From positions 1,068 through 58,436 of the forward strand of contig NW_005434620.1 in the NCBI RefSeq assembly GCF_000315625.1: a DNA stretch of 57,369 nt. The letters run 5' to 3'. Of this stretch, positions 9,500-23,500 are shown piece by piece. The notes beneath the pieces are model-generated. The model was not told the DNA's origin. It saw only the letters and a list, made by a program, of their open reading frames with translations, and did not search any database. Position 1 is the first letter of the stretch. The number at the start of each line of letters is the position of its first letter. Origin of the DNA: Guillardia theta CCMP2712. Lineage: Eukaryota > Cryptophyceae > Pyrenomonadales > Geminigeraceae. The translations under genes and the position numbers were made by a program.

Positions 9500-10790
9500 G
9501 AGGGAGGAGGGGAAAAGACTATACGAATGTTTTGCGGCAGCTTCCAGTTGGACGTGATAGTCTCAGTCCTCGTATAGAACCTGTCGGTGCCGTCAGCCTC
9601 CTCTTCCTTCCCCCTGTCGTCGCTCACTGAACAGCGTTCTTGCCATAGAAGTAGAGGTCGCCTGCCAGGCATGCCGTGAGCTCGGGAGGACTCGGCGGCC
9701 TCCCCTGATCATACTTAGCATGCTTTTCTTGGATCCGGTGACAAAGAAGTAGGGGATCAGAACAGGGATAGGAACGTTAATCCCGATCTGTCCCACCTGC
9801 AGCAGAAAGTTTCGCCTCCTGCCCTCCCTGACCACTGAGAGTTTGCTCACCTTGATGAAGTTCTGGAAGTACCTCGCTGCCACTCTCGAGCCTGTGAAGA
9901 TCGCTGTTCCGTTTCCTGTATGGCCATATGATGACGAAGGAGAGGGTACAGATGATGTTGGTGGTGGTTGTGATATGACGATAGTGATATCACTAAAATG
10001 ATGATGATGATGAGGTGGAGGTGGAACACCAAGGAGAGGTTCACAACCGGAAGGAGTCGAAGGGGAGCAGGAAGACGAGGAGGAGCCAGGAGGAGCAGGA
10101 AGAGGAGAGAAAGAAGGGGCGGGGGGCGGGAGGAGAAGGAGGAGGAGGACGTGCACACTGTGCTGAGATGCACGCAAGCACCTGAGCGCGTGGGAATGTG
10201 AGGGAGGATGAAACGAAGGACAGAAGTTGAGACAGCAGCAGAGGGAGGAGGGAGGAGGGAGGAGGGAGGAGGAAGGAGGGGGCGGCGGGGGGCGAGCCAG
10301 TGAGGAGCCTGTAACGACCAAAGGCGGTGGATCAAAGGGGAGGAGCGCATGAGAAGATATCAGGAGGACGTGGCGAGAGGGAGAGAGCGAAGAGAGGAGG
10401 TGGAGGATCGAAGAGCTTCTCATCACTGGGGCAAAGATCTCCTTTTGGTAGCACCTGCAGAAATCACGAGGCTTCACTGCTCCCCTCACCGGACTCACTG
10501 CATGCTCGTCGTCGCTTCTAGGATGGTCGGGCCAACCTAAGTTTCCCTTCATGCACACAGCCATCTTCTGATCCTCCCCTACCCGCAGATGCCCAGCTCT
10601 CCTCCCTGTTCTCCTGTTGTCAGCTTTCCCTCCACCCCTCTCCTCTCTCCTCCTCCTCCTCCTCCTCCTCCTCCTCCTCCTCCTCCTCCTCAGATTCGGG
10701 AATTCCCTCACAACGACTTGTCTTCCATCCAGATGCACAGTGCACAGATTCTGCTCCCCATCGCTGGCAGCAACGAGTAGCTGTCGCTCC
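9496..10790 (-). pseudogene. Methylmalonate-semialdehyde dehydrogenase-like gene, decayed, 3' part
   Basis: MMSDH (ALDH6 family) oxidises methylmalonate semialdehyde to propionyl-CoA in mitochondria. The C-terminal exons are clear: [19 protein letters not shown] (from about 9938), [33 protein letters not shown] and FYTRTETITSNWK. They are joined by intact GT-AG introns at 9797-9850, 9662-9714 and 9581-9627, and end at TAG 9496-9498. Further upstream, [22 protein letters not shown] and LDGRQVVV match the family at about 10534-10499, 10454-10425 and 10735-10710. The stretch that should link APV to NPYGNGT is absent and replaced by about 480 bp of low-complexity sequence; a run of about 15 TCC triplets breaks the part after DGRQ; and GN/GPT is out of frame. 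Segments carrying the catalytic cysteine were not confidently found. I call it a decayed gene; a transcribed but unusual gene is the alternative. Confidence 0.7.
10643..10691. repeat. TCC/GGA trinucleotide microsatellite
   Basis: About 15 uninterrupted TCC triplets, with imperfect TCC on both sides. It falls in or beside an MMSDH exon (after LDGRQ) and produces a spurious poly-arginine or poly-glutamate/proline reading frame in every direction. A second purine-rich GGA stretch lies at about 10230-10290. Confidence 0.9.
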
Positions 10791-10945
10791 CTCCACGGCC
10801 TCGTCCACTATCCCCTATCTCGCACACATCATCGATTTACTACTTTAAAGAACCCTGATGCAGGAAGATTGTGCGACCTTGACGATCCCACGAGCAATGC
10901 AATCGCATTTTCCTTTCCTAATGCTCCAACTTTCCCTCGATAGAC

Positions 10946-11526
10946 CTTGATAGTCCGAGCAGCTGGTTTGCTTAGAACATGTCACGATTCACCAAAGATA
11001 GAATCCGAGCTCACCTGAGAGGCTCCCAAACCCTCCATGGCAGTGTATACAGCAATTGAGGTCACCATGACGATGGATCCAGCGAAGCTGCACTGTCTGG
11101 TAAGTCTGCTGTCAACACCCATATGACCAGGGATACCCTTGAACTCGTGATTCTCCGATCACTACACAGGCACAGTCTTTTGAACATTCTCAACCTTACG
11201 AGAGCATTTCATGAAGCCTGCTTCCTGTTCAAAGAAGAAAACAGGGTGAAATATCAGACCAGACAGCCAATGCAACCTCGTCTGAACACTGTACATCTCT
11301 AGCCTCGTCTGCTTCTACCTCTGGGCTTCAGTGTTGTAATTCTCTCCGATAACATCATCGCTTTTTCTAGCCGCAACTTCAAGCTCCTTCACCTGCCCTT
11401 GTTTTCTCTGCCTCGTCCTTTCTTCATGTATCTGGTTGAGGCGGATTTGTTTCTTTACCCTTTCCAACCAGAGCTGGCGATCTGGCTCCACTTAAGTAAT
11501 TAAAATAAAGCAAAGATTCGAGCGAC
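10946..11526. other. Intergenic region upstream of the giant TPR gene
   Basis: About 580 bp. A minus-strand stretch at about 11040-11100 reads GSIVMVTSIAVY between plausible splice sites and weakly resembles the MMSDH active-site region (GQRCMALSVAVF) without the catalytic cysteine. A minus-strand open stretch of 57 codons (about 11310-11480) is charged and coiled-coil-like but has no ATG. No clear promoter motif is seen; the 5' UTR of the plus-strand gene must lie here. Confidence 0.35.
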
Positions 11527-14500
11527 ATGGGTGCAGGATTGAGTCTAAGGGGGAAGAGAAGGCAAGAGGAGCCATCGCAGGAGATTACTGTGAGTGAAAT
11601 ACAAGCACCGCATCACTATGAAATGTCGACAGATGAACGAGCCACTTCACCAAGTCAGATTCAAGCTGAAAAGGAGAAACTTCGTGAATGGGAGGGAGAG
11701 CTGTCAAGACGTTTGACGGCCCTCGAAGAAAGGGAACGTTTGATCCTGGCTCGAGAGCAGGTCTTGGAGAGTCAGCATTTGTCGCCAGACAAGAATGGAG
11801 CTTCACGACAAAACCTGAGAAGTTCAATAGGAGATGAGCGATGGTTTGGAGAGAGCCCGCGCTTGAGCCCGCTCAGAGACAAGACAACTCCCAGAGGACG
11901 ATATGGACGAAGAAATTCTGTTCCAACTCTAATCCGCTCTCCAAATGCAAGGACAAGGCACCTTCCGAGCTATATCGTGGAAAGCAAGAGCATCAGAGTC
12001 TTTGTGATCTCGTCCATGCCAAGCAATGAAACATATCATATTCTGCAAGCAGCTGTGTTTCCTCGGCTGATCTCCGATGCCCATAGGAGAGGGCTGTCCC
12101 TCGTTTTTGTCGACTTCAGTGACACCCTGATCAAAGCGACTCAAGCCAGTGATGTATCTCTGGATCACGAGGCGGTGTTTACCAAAGATGTTGTACCTCT
12201 CTTGGACTTGATGCTGAAAGAAATAGAGCATTGTTGCATTCTGATTGGAATCCTTGCCGACCGGTACGGCCCAGGATTGGGAGCAGAAGTTTGTACATCT
12301 TTGTGTAAGATGGGTCACGACTGGATAAAGGATTTAGAAGAGGCCAGTGTTGAAGATTTGATGATTCGAAAGGCGGCCAGTATGGATTCACTGAACCTGG
12401 AGTTGTCCTATTTTTATCTTAACAGAGTGAACGAGGGTATGTCGTCGAAAACGCAATTTTTTACGGGCAGAGATGACTTTGACTTGCACGATTCTCATCC
12501 AGTTAGTTCCGTGCAGATGAAACTCTGCAGAGAAGAAATTCTTAACCGTTACAAAGATAGAAGCTTACTTGGTGAAGTAGAACATATTGTGTCAGATGCT
12601 TCGATATGTTTTTTTAATGATAGTACCTCACTTGCAAAGATGGTATACGCAGACTTTCGTTCATTTTTGGATGTACAATTCCCGATCGACCATCAGGAAG
12701 CAGATGAGAAGGAATCAATCATTTCGAACCATGCATTAGTTGGGTTTGAAGCTCCTTTGCACGGTTGGGAGCCTGCTTGCAGTTCAGGTTGGTGGAATGG
12801 TGATAAGTATTTCCGTGATTATCAGATAAATCTTGCTTATCAGAAGAGTCTACAGGATTCGGAAATATTTGTCCCAGAGGAGTTTATTTCATGTTTGGAT
12901 CAATACAGAAGTTTGGAGCCAACCGAATACCAACCGAACAGGGCTCTAGCTTGTATTGACTTCCCCAATCAGACCTCGGTCTCTTTGTTTTTGGCTCTGT
13001 GGGCAAGAAATTTGCAAATGCACCAAGACAGCAACACTAAGGTGATATATCACCGCTGCTCCACCTGTGGATGGGGGTTTCGAAGTGTTGAGCGTGAGCT
13101 CTTATACATCTTGTCTGAATTGAAACATACACTTGGCCTTGTGATGGAATTGCCTTCAAAAAGAAATGTGAAGCTCGACTTTCAGCATTGGTTGCGTGTT
13201 GCTGGAAAAAGAGCGAAGTGTGTAATAATCATCGATGGCGTAGAAAGATTGAAAGACTCAGGCGGATCTTTGCTGAAAGGACTGTGGAGCTGGTTGCCAG
13301 AGCTATTGCCTGCAAATTGCAAAGTAGTCCTTGGTGTGGGAGATGAGGACTCGACCGATTTCAGGTTGCTTCGTCACGTTCAATTTAGCAGATCTGAGTC
13401 GTCGAGCTCAGGATTTGCGCCTCCTTCTCTTGTGATGAATGAAAATGATCAGCTCTATCATGTAGTAGTAAGGGGCTATTCAGCTGATGAAGCAGCTGGC
13501 ATATACATGCAAAGTCTGAAAAAGTATCTCAACGACTTCAGCGATAAGAAACTTGTGCAAGACTTGTTTGGAATCGAGATACGCGAAATTCTTCAAGAAG
13601 ATAATGATTTCACAGTTCAAATGAAGAACAAGTTGTTCAAATTTGGTAAATCGACCTGGGATAAGGGTGCAAGGAATGTATTGCTGTATTCACGAGTGTT
13701 TCGATACCAAGCAATATTGTTCAAGGATTACTTGCAATTTTCAGGCCCAAGCGCTCAACTAAGCAATCATCAAAATGATTTGCATGATGCAAAATCTCAT
13801 TTACGTACCATTGTGACCGAGAGATCGCAGCAAGATGCGAGGATCAAATCTCTCCATTCGCTCAACAATGTAGATATCCTGTTGCAGGTCATAACTCACT
13901 TTGAGCTCATGGTTGGCACAGAATTTGCAGGCCACAATTTTCTGAGAAAAATTTTGGAATTTTTGGTTTCCAGCTATAGCGGGTTGAATGAATTTTCATT
14001 ACAAAAGTCTGTGGAATTTGACATCAGAAAGGAAGCAAGAGTCAGCAAATTAGATGAATGCGCTCTTTTCATGCAAATTGTCTCTCTATTGCAGAAATTG
14101 AGACCATTCATGATTTGTGCAGCTGGACATTTTGTTTGTGAAGATGATTTTCGAGAGGCAGTCAACAAATTATGCCGCAGAGAAGTAAAGCGCATTCCAT
14201 GCAATCCCTGGCTTCTACTTGATAGAGAAAGCCAAAAACTTGATTTCAAGCCCATCTTTCATGCGCAAGAGGACATCGCCGAAGCTATTCATATCTATTC
14301 GAGCGCAGAAATGCAATATAATCTTACGGAATTGATTTGTAATCCATCATTTCTCGTCTCTGCATATCATACTGTGCACTGGAAAGATTTCGTGTCTATC
14401 TGGAAAGACTTGGTAGATCAAGGATCGTCGAAGGATCTCGCTCTGACACTCCGACAAAATGGATGCATACACTGGGGCCCCATAAGTTTTGATGGTAGCA

Positions 14501-17500
14501 CTTTTCAAGATGAGGACCTCAGGTTGAAGTTCTGCATTTTAGAAACTATTCTAATTGCAGAATTTTTATTGCTTGTACTGAATGATTCAGCTAATGCCGA
14601 ACTGTTGCTTGATTTCAAATGGCGAGAAGTGGAGAAATCAGGGAAGGCCCTTTTAACTGGATTTTTGGTTCCTAAATCGTATCTCATAGCTATTTCTTTG
14701 TCACACAAAGGTGAAAAAGAACGTGCAATCACAATTCTAAGTTCTGCTCTCCATGAAACATCGAGTCAAACTGATGGATCCATACAGAATCAGTATTGGA
14801 GAGAAAAATCCTACATCGATGGTTTTCTGAAGTTGTCACGATACCGTGCAACATGCTTACTTGCTGAATTCTACCACGAGTCGATGAAGATTGTTGAATC
14901 TGAACGCTTGTATGGAAAAATAGTTTCGATTCTAACAGATTACTCTATCAAATACAGGGTTGCAAGACTATTTCTCGCAAGAATCAAGTGGAAAATTGCG
15001 CTTCTTCTTCGTGATGCTGCAAAATTTAGAGAATCACTGGTAGAGGCGCATGAGTCGGAAGCATTCCTACAACAGGAATGTTGGGAAAGTCACCCTGAGC
15101 TGACTGTGATCACTGATTTTGTCGTGAAGCTGAGCAGGAGGATCAATTTTGCTGCTGTTGAGAAAAACCAATCTGTTGGATCAATCGACATGGAGTTCAT
15201 GGAAGAAAATGATTCTTCATCAGGGACAGAGAAGGTTGAGATAAATCAGGTCCCAGACTTACTGACAGAATTCGATGCTTCCTTCAGGAGAGGCGAATAT
15301 GTAGTGGCACAAGCAAGAATAAAGACCGCATTGATATCAATTGAGGAGGCATTTCCAAATCAGCATGATGACTTGTGGATTGATGCTTCCCTCAAATTTT
15401 CTCGTGTCCTGGCGAGAAGAAATTTGTTTTCAAATGCATTACAGATAATCGAGAAGGTAATTCAAGTGACCCTTAAGCTGGCTCCTCGTGTCGACCATGT
15501 TTCTGTGCTGGAGCCGAAACTGGAGCTATGCATTTGCCTTTTACATTCCGGCAGCTACGATCGAGCTTTTGAATTGTTGCAGCAATTAAGTGAATGGGAT
15601 CTGACATCGAAATTGGATGAGAAACATCCATTACTTGCCAAGATGAATTATGCGTTAGGAGTGATGTATTCCGTGCAGGGCCACTGTGTAAAAGCTGAAG
15701 AGTACTTTCTGAAATCCCTGAAATCACGTGAGAGTGGAACAAATGAGCTGGAAGACGAATATTTCGCATCCAAATGCTCTTTGATATCAACATATTTTGC
15801 ACAGGACAAATTTGAATTAGCAGAAAAAGAGATAGGATCCACAATGATACAGGTTGAAGATAGCATGGGCAAAGGATCGTATCATAAGGCCGAGTTGAAT
15901 TACTTGCTTGGAAGCATACTTCTTTTGAAGGCTAACTACAGAGGAAGTGATCATGCGTTCAGGGAGACTCAAAGACTTTTGAAAGCATGCATCGGTGATC
16001 AGCAAAGTTCCCTGCATTACCTTTTCCTTCTCACTTCCTCAAAGTTAGCAGAAAAAAGTCTAGCACAGAGAAGGCTCGAAGAAGCTGGATTCATTTATGA
16101 AAAGCTCATGGAATCTCTTAAACGGACTGAGCTTGATCTGCAAAACTCAGTTTGGGTCAGTGAAATCAAAGAGAGGTACTTTTTCTTACTTGAGAGCCTT
16201 GGAAATGTAGATGATGCAATGATACAACTTGAAGAGGCCCTGGATATACGTAAGCAGATATCTGGGCATGAAATCTCGTCAACATTTCATCTTTATGTAT
16301 TTTATGCTACGCAAGAGATTTCGTTGGGCCGCTTTACCTCTGCATACACCACGATACAGCATTTGGATCATATCAAAATCAATTCTGAACTCTTCTTGAA
16401 CTCGCAGGAAGCTGCCTTGGAGACTGTCAAGGCCAAATTTACTTTTATAAGAGATGTGGACTTAGACAGAGCGGAGCAGCATGCACGGCGAGCTTTGTTT
16501 CTGAAAGAAGAGATCGAGGGTAAGGAGCATCCGTCGGTCGCATACGCGAAGGTCTTGTTGAGTAACATCTTGATTCAACGCAGAAAGTATCATGACGCCG
16601 ATGGCTTACTCCGTGCAGCTCATGGCACATTAACTATCATGTTTGGAAAATCTTCGCCGCACATATCGGATGTTCTCAGGATTCAAGCTCAAATGATGAT
16701 CGCCAAATTTGATATAGAGAGAGTAGAAGAGCCCTTGAGAGAAGCACTCATTAACGACTCAAGTACAGAAATCGCTGCGGCTTTCTTGGAAGGAAAGGAA
16801 GATGTGACGTTGCCGAAATTTGCAAATGTTGTCAACATCTTAGAGGATTTGGAAGTAATGGGAAACTTGTACATTTTGAAAGGGAACTTTTCTGGTGCAT
16901 ATTTTGTCTACCGGCAAATGAGCTTGTTGGCAGAGTATATCTTTGGTCTGAATGTTAATCATCCGCTTACAGCTAAAGCCTTAATTGGTTTATCCATGAC
17001 GAAACAAAGAAGAGGTGAGTACGTGGAGGCTTATGACCTTTGTAAACGGGGCGTGGATATGCTTGTTGGTATGTTTGGCACAAGGCATCCTCAAGTATTT
17101 CGAAATACATTTCATCTTCTCGAAATTCTGGAACTAGCTGGAGATTTTGCTGAAGCAGTAGATCGTTGCAACAATTTGATGGAAGCAATAGAGGGTAATT
17201 CAGTTTTCTCAGAAATTGATTTGTATCGTGTAGCAGCCTATCGGGCAAGGTACGAATACGAAATGGGCGAAAAACATAGGCCATCACTGGAATTGCGACG
17301 ATTATTTTACAGCCTTGAAACAAGTATTGGATTCGGATCCCTCCTGAAACCAAAGAAGGATGAGCAGGGCAAAAATGAAACTGAAGGTGTTGAACATGAT
17401 TCCATCCAGACCAACATGAAACGACAGACAGTAGTTCTGCAGGCTCAGATTTTGCTGTGGATCGCCGAGCTTGAGGTGATAATGAATTGTTTGGGATTTG

Positions 17501-20500
17501 TGTTGATCCACACTTTAGTTGAGCAGTTTTCGCTTGGACAAGGCCCAAAAATTGACCCTCGTTGCAATGCAGATCTTGAAAAATTTTCGAAAAATTGGAA
17601 CACATGTTTTGTTACAAGCCAATTCCATGCGAAGCATGATTCAAATATCAAAGGGGAAATTTACCGATGCTTTGAACATTTTGAACTTTTCGGAAAGAGG
17701 AGAAATAAGTGCGGTTTCGAACTCTGCTTTGAAGCAGAATGGGGCGACGTCTCTCGTTGATTTGCAGGTATTTGCATGATCAACTTAATCATTTCCCATT
17801 TTTCCTCACTTGCCATAGGCACGAGCACTCATTGCCATGTTTCAAGCTGCTTACGAAGAATCGAGAAAGTGTTTTGCTGAGGTCTTGAAATATGCCCTCT
17901 GCTTTGTATTTGAATTCTAACCTCGATCGTCCAGGCACTGAGTGCGACTGAAAATCGACTCAAGTCCAGAAATGCTCATCGTGGCAAGACTCTATATTTA
18001 CTGTCAGGTTTACATCGAGATGTTTTTGTCGCTCTTGACAAGATCTTTAATGTTTAGGACTTCTCACTCGAATGGGCCTGTACGAGGATGCCTATCTCGC
18101 TTTGAGTAACTCAAGAGCCCTCCATCTTGGGTTCAATCCTTCAAGCCTGAATTTACTTTACATACAGCTTACTCAAGCAACCTTAGATCTAGATTGTGGG
18201 TTTGTCCAACCTGCACGAGAGGCTCTTGAAAGCGTGCTGGACAAGAGCAGAGGCCTTCATAATCATCCATTGCGTATTGAAGCATTCTGTGAAATGTGCA
18301 GACTTGAAATGATTGAGAGGGACTTTCAACAAGCTGCAAGAAGAATACAAGAAGGAAATCGTGCGGTCGATGACAACATCAATTTGTATGTTTGCTTTTA
18401 TACTTCGTTTGTACACGGATAGCTGACAATTATCTGCAGAGGGCTCACCCAAGCAAGAAAGAAACATCGATCTGATGCAGCCGAAAATGCCTTTCAGAAA
18501 ATAGGCAAAAAGTCAAAAAATCTTGAAAAACTTCTTCGAGGTTTGATGAATTTTGCATGGGAACAGATTGCTACAGAAATTCGAGAACATCCCATCAAAA
18601 GCTATGCACAAGAGATGAATGCCATCTTAGCTCTCAACATTGGCGATCTTAAGCATGCAGAAATGATTGTCGACAAACTGATTCAAGAATACTCTCAACA
18701 AAATCCAGCATTAGCATCAAATGAAACTCACCCTCTTGTGGCCAAATGTTGGACGATCAAAGGAAAGATCAGATTCCGTAACGGTCTATACAAAGAATCG
18801 ATGACATTGTTTGTCAAAGCGCTGAAAGGAAAAGAGCATGGAGGCCTTGATGCAGGCCATACTTCAAATGCAGAAGATTATGAAGGCATAGCTCAATGCT
18901 TTTGGTCTTTGGGTGACTATAATCAAGCAATTCAAAATTTTCGAAAAGCAAAAACACTTCGCAGAAATGCTTCAAAGAATGCCAAAACGATAGAATCAAT
19001 CGCCGTTGATATTTCATTGTCGATCACATTTCTTGAGCAAGGCAGAAATCGAATTTATGACGGATCAACTCCCAACGACAATCTTGACGAATTGGGGAAA
19101 GTTGAACATCTTCAGAAGATGTGGTTTTTGCCTCAGACAGACGTAAAGGAGAGGGTCTTGTATGAACATTCTTTGCTTGATGCGGCGTCTCGTTGTGCTG
19201 TATTAGAATTTGAAAAGGACGATGTCTTGCTGGAGCGTGACAGTCCTATGGATTTCATTCTGATTGTTGTTCGTGGTGCAATTCGAGTGGTTGGGGTAGA
19301 CAACGAAGTGATTAGAATTGTGAGGGAAGGAGAGCTTTACGGTGAATTCGAAATGTTACTGCAGATATCGACACACAACTCGCTCTATGCATCCGAGGAT
19401 GGAATAGCACTTGTAGTGACCAAAGAAGCAATCAAACTCATATTTAGTTCAACTGCCAACATGGTTCATGATGTTTGCAAGAATTTAACTATGGAAATTC
19501 AATTGACGAAATCGTTTTCGATTCCCGATCTGAGTGACGGAGAGGGAAATATTCCGATGGACGAAATTGTGAAGAATTTAAGGCAAATGCTGCAAATGGA
19601 TAACACGATAGCTCGGTCAGAGTCATCTGAATTTGTGAAATCTCAATTTCGCAATGCAAGTACGAAGCAACTGAGACGTAGTGTCATCTTGCGAAGGGGA
19701 AGTGTGTATGTCGATGCTCTAGATGAAGAAACAGGCAAGGATGAGGAGACCCGTGTGGGGACTGACGACGTGACTTCCCTACTAAGATCTTTGCATAAGT
19801 TGACGCGCAAAAAAACCAGCTTACTATCAGAGGCTCATTTTGTCTACGGCCTGTTGTGTTCTAGTCAGTATCGGTACCATGCAGCTGCTCGAGAACTGCT
19901 CTCATCCCTTCAAGCATGCGGGGAGAATTCCTTCGGCTCATGCTATTTCTCGATATCCCGCATATTATTCGAATATGTCAGGGTCATGGTTGTGTTGGGT
20001 AAACAGGATGAAGCGATTGAGGCTCTTCAATTCCATTCGACAAAACTTCTGCAGGTGATCAGGAGTGAGCATGTCGAATTTTTCCTCATCCACCTCGGTT
20101 ACATGCATGTGTATCTTTGCTTGGGGGATCCAATCATGGCTGAACAATCTCTGATGTCAGCTCAACAGATCAGTAAGAGTTTTTATTCTGCCAGACACCC
20201 GAGGATCAACTTGCTGTTATCGTCAACAGCAAGACTCAGTCAGTTAAGAGGTCAGTACCACAAGGCCTTGGAATGCTATTACCAGTCCATTGAGCTAAAA
20301 AAACTTGCTGGTTTTGACGAGTACCATGCTTTGATCGCTGAGGATCAAGAGGGCATTAGCAACTGCCTTGCCATGCAAGGAAGATACAGGGTAGGGTTCT
20401 AACACCAGTCCTTGATTGTGTACTGAAAATTGATTCATAGGAAGCGGATGAGGCGTTGGAAACCGCAATCGCAGCAAGGTCGCAGAAGACGCAGGCAGGT

Positions 20501-23500
20501 CCAGAACGAGCCTCAGCTTTGTTGCCTTTGCTGGCGATCAAAGCAAGACAATTAAGTGATCAGGTTCTGTTTGTAAGCCGTTTTTTGCTTTCTTAACCTC
20601 GTGTTTGAGCAGGGATTCCTAGAGGATGCCCTCACTTTGGCGACCAAAATTACAGATTCATGTCAATCAACAGAAGGGACGGAATCTGACTTTGAACCTT
20701 GTTTAGTAGTTGCACATCACATTTCAGCAAATTACTTTGCATATTTGGGCCTATTTGAACTTGCAACAGAACGAGCAAATCAGGCAATACAAATATGCAA
20801 TCGGCTTTATTGCCGAACGCACCCCCTTTACATCGAACTGCTCTGCTTCATGGTTGGATTAAATTTCAACTATGGGAGGCACGACCATATGATTCAGGAA
20901 GAATTGGAGTCTATAATTACAGACATGAAGCGAGCATACCCCACTGGTCATATCCTCTACTACCTTGTTGATGGTGCCATTGGCATTTTTGAGCGGAGAA
21001 AGCACAACACGTTTGGTGCCCTACTTCTCTTTCAACAAGCAATACAAGGATATCAGGTGAAATGAATTTTTGCCAATGTTTGCTTTGACACGGCGCCATT
21101 AAGTCAATCCTTGATAACAAAGAAGAATATTCAGACAATTGGAAATCATTATCTCTGAAGGTTCGTCATGAATGCTTAGGTTCTTTGATCGACTGAAAGG
21201 CTTGCAGATTGAGCTGATAGGTGTCTTGTTGGATTTGAACATGAATTTACAAGCTGCCAAAGAGGTCGAGGATTACTTTCTTTCGATTGAAGAATTCTTC
21301 GCACAGGTTCTTGTGATTGTTGCACAGAATGTTTCATGACTTGATCAATAGAACTCTGATGTTGAGTCCATTCCAGAATCAAAATCTGATATGGACTTGA
21401 ACGATGACGTAGAAGGTGACGAGATCGAGGATGGCGGTGTGGTTTCAGAGGAATCGCAGCAAAAAGCAGTTTTTGATATCCACAATCTCTCAAAGGATCC
21501 AGCCAAAAGCGATGGTCATGTCAAGAAGCAATGGCTTGCTGTCCACCAAGTTGCAGGAGGAGAATCCAAGAAATTCAAAATTGGATCACGTCCGCACAAC
21601 TCGAAGCTCGATCCTTCCATACCGGTACAGAGAGATGCTGATTCACTCAATTTGACCAATGACTCTGTGGACGGAGCGACATCGGCACGTCAACTTCTTC
21701 CCACATTAGAAGAAAGTCCAGAAGTGTGGGAGGGAAATGCTGGAGAAATACTTGATTTCCGATTCCCACAATTGCTCGACATCATATCGAAAGAGGGTCA
21801 GGACGGTGATTCAAAATTTCCTTCCTCACTGCACCAAAACATCGATGTCATTTCAATGGAAGATATGGTGGAGGGTTTGGGAATCAACCATTTCTTCCAA
21901 GGAGCCACTTTGGAAGAGCCATGGGAATGCCTGCATGAAACTCAATTCAAAGAGCTTCTTGTTGTTGAGGTCCCTGCTTTTCCTCTGCAGATCGTTCTCT
22001 TGGTAAAGATGTGTGCATTTCAGTTTGCATTGAAGAGTATACGTCACTTCAGAGCTGTTGTTGGACAGGCAGGGAACAGTGACCATCCATTTCTCCTTGA
22101 CAGCCAGCTGCTTGAAGCTATCTGCCTCTGTGGCCTCGGTCATTACAGCTCTGCAGAAATTCTTCTGGAAAAATGCTTCACAACAAGTGTCGATGCACGT
22201 GTGCACGGAGAGCAACGAATGATTGATTTTAGGCACGACGTGCTGAAGGCCAAGGGTGAGCTAAGTGAGCTCAAGCAGGACTATGAGCGAGCAGCAGAGC
22301 TCTATCTGCAAGCCGTGGAACCATGGATACAGCAGGGAGAGACTGACCACCCCTCCGTCATAAAAGCGCAGATGCATGTTGCCAGAGTTCGCTGGAAAAC
22401 AGGCATGATGAATGATTCCCTAAATCATGTATCATCAGTATGAGTCGTTTTCTTGGGTCAATACCTTTGAGTTGACATCTTTCTCAGGGCATTGCAAGCT
22501 TGTCGCGCATCGTAGGGCAGAATCATTTCGATGTTGCAAACCTTGAGATCGACCTCGCAGATATGATGACTCGTTTTGGTGTGTCTTGCAATGGAAGGGA
22601 GATTTTCTCTGAACGTGATCAACGCAGAGCATCTGCTTGATGACGCCGAAAGCCTCTACTTGCATGCCAGTGACATCCTCCTTCAGACGACAGGAGAAGA
22701 CCACCCGGTATAGAGCTACTTATTGCTCAGCTACTCACCTGGTACCTCAGGTCTTCGCCCGCTGTTCAGTTGGACTTGCCAATCTTTACGACATTCGGGG
22801 ACCAGCAGGGAAGAAATATGCCCAGGTCATGACAAGCTTGACCAAGTCTCTGTCCACGATTGTGAGAATTTATGGTCGCCGACACGCCATGTTATACCCC
22901 GTTCTGCAAACATATCAAGAGGTTTGTGAGAGAAGGCTTATGCCTAACCATGTTCGTTTTCTACAAGAGTGGGTGATCGAGATTTTAATCAACACTATTG
23001 GACACACCAGCGAAAGAGTAGATGACGCAAAAAATCGCTTGATTGCGATTTTGATCAAGAATGAAGACTTTCAGCGAGCTAGGACGTTGTTAGATGAGAT
23101 GTTGGCAAAAAAAGAAGCGGCTTATGGCAACTTGGACCAAAGCATATCGCAAATCATTCTTCGGATTGTTGACCTTGAGATGCAAGCTGCGGAGAGGTAA
23201 TGTGCGCAGGAGGACGTGTTATTTCAATTTGAAGAGTCTTGCAGGATTCAGAATGAGCAGCAAGAAAAGGCCATTTTGCAGAGCGTCATTCCATTGTTAC
23301 AACGGTCCATATCAATCAAGCTTAATGCTCATTCGCTGCATGCCGAAGGAGGTTTCAACAGTGCATGCTGCCCAGAGCTGAAGCGACTAGCAAGAGTTCA
23401 CGCATTGCTGCTGGAATGGAAGAATTGCGAGTACTACATGGGCAAGGCAGTTCAACTCCTTACGAATGAGATGAATCAGGCCAGAGATGCGTCTTGTCGG

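Noticed and set aside
9593-10738. Long minus-strand open frame of 381 codons, rich in P, S and R
   Set aside because: Mostly microsatellite and low-complexity translation. Only short parts carry MMSDH homology, and these need intron removal and frame changes.
11310-11480. Minus-strand charged 57-codon open stretch
   Set aside because: No ATG, no convincing splice partner, and located in the promoter side of the plus-strand giant gene.
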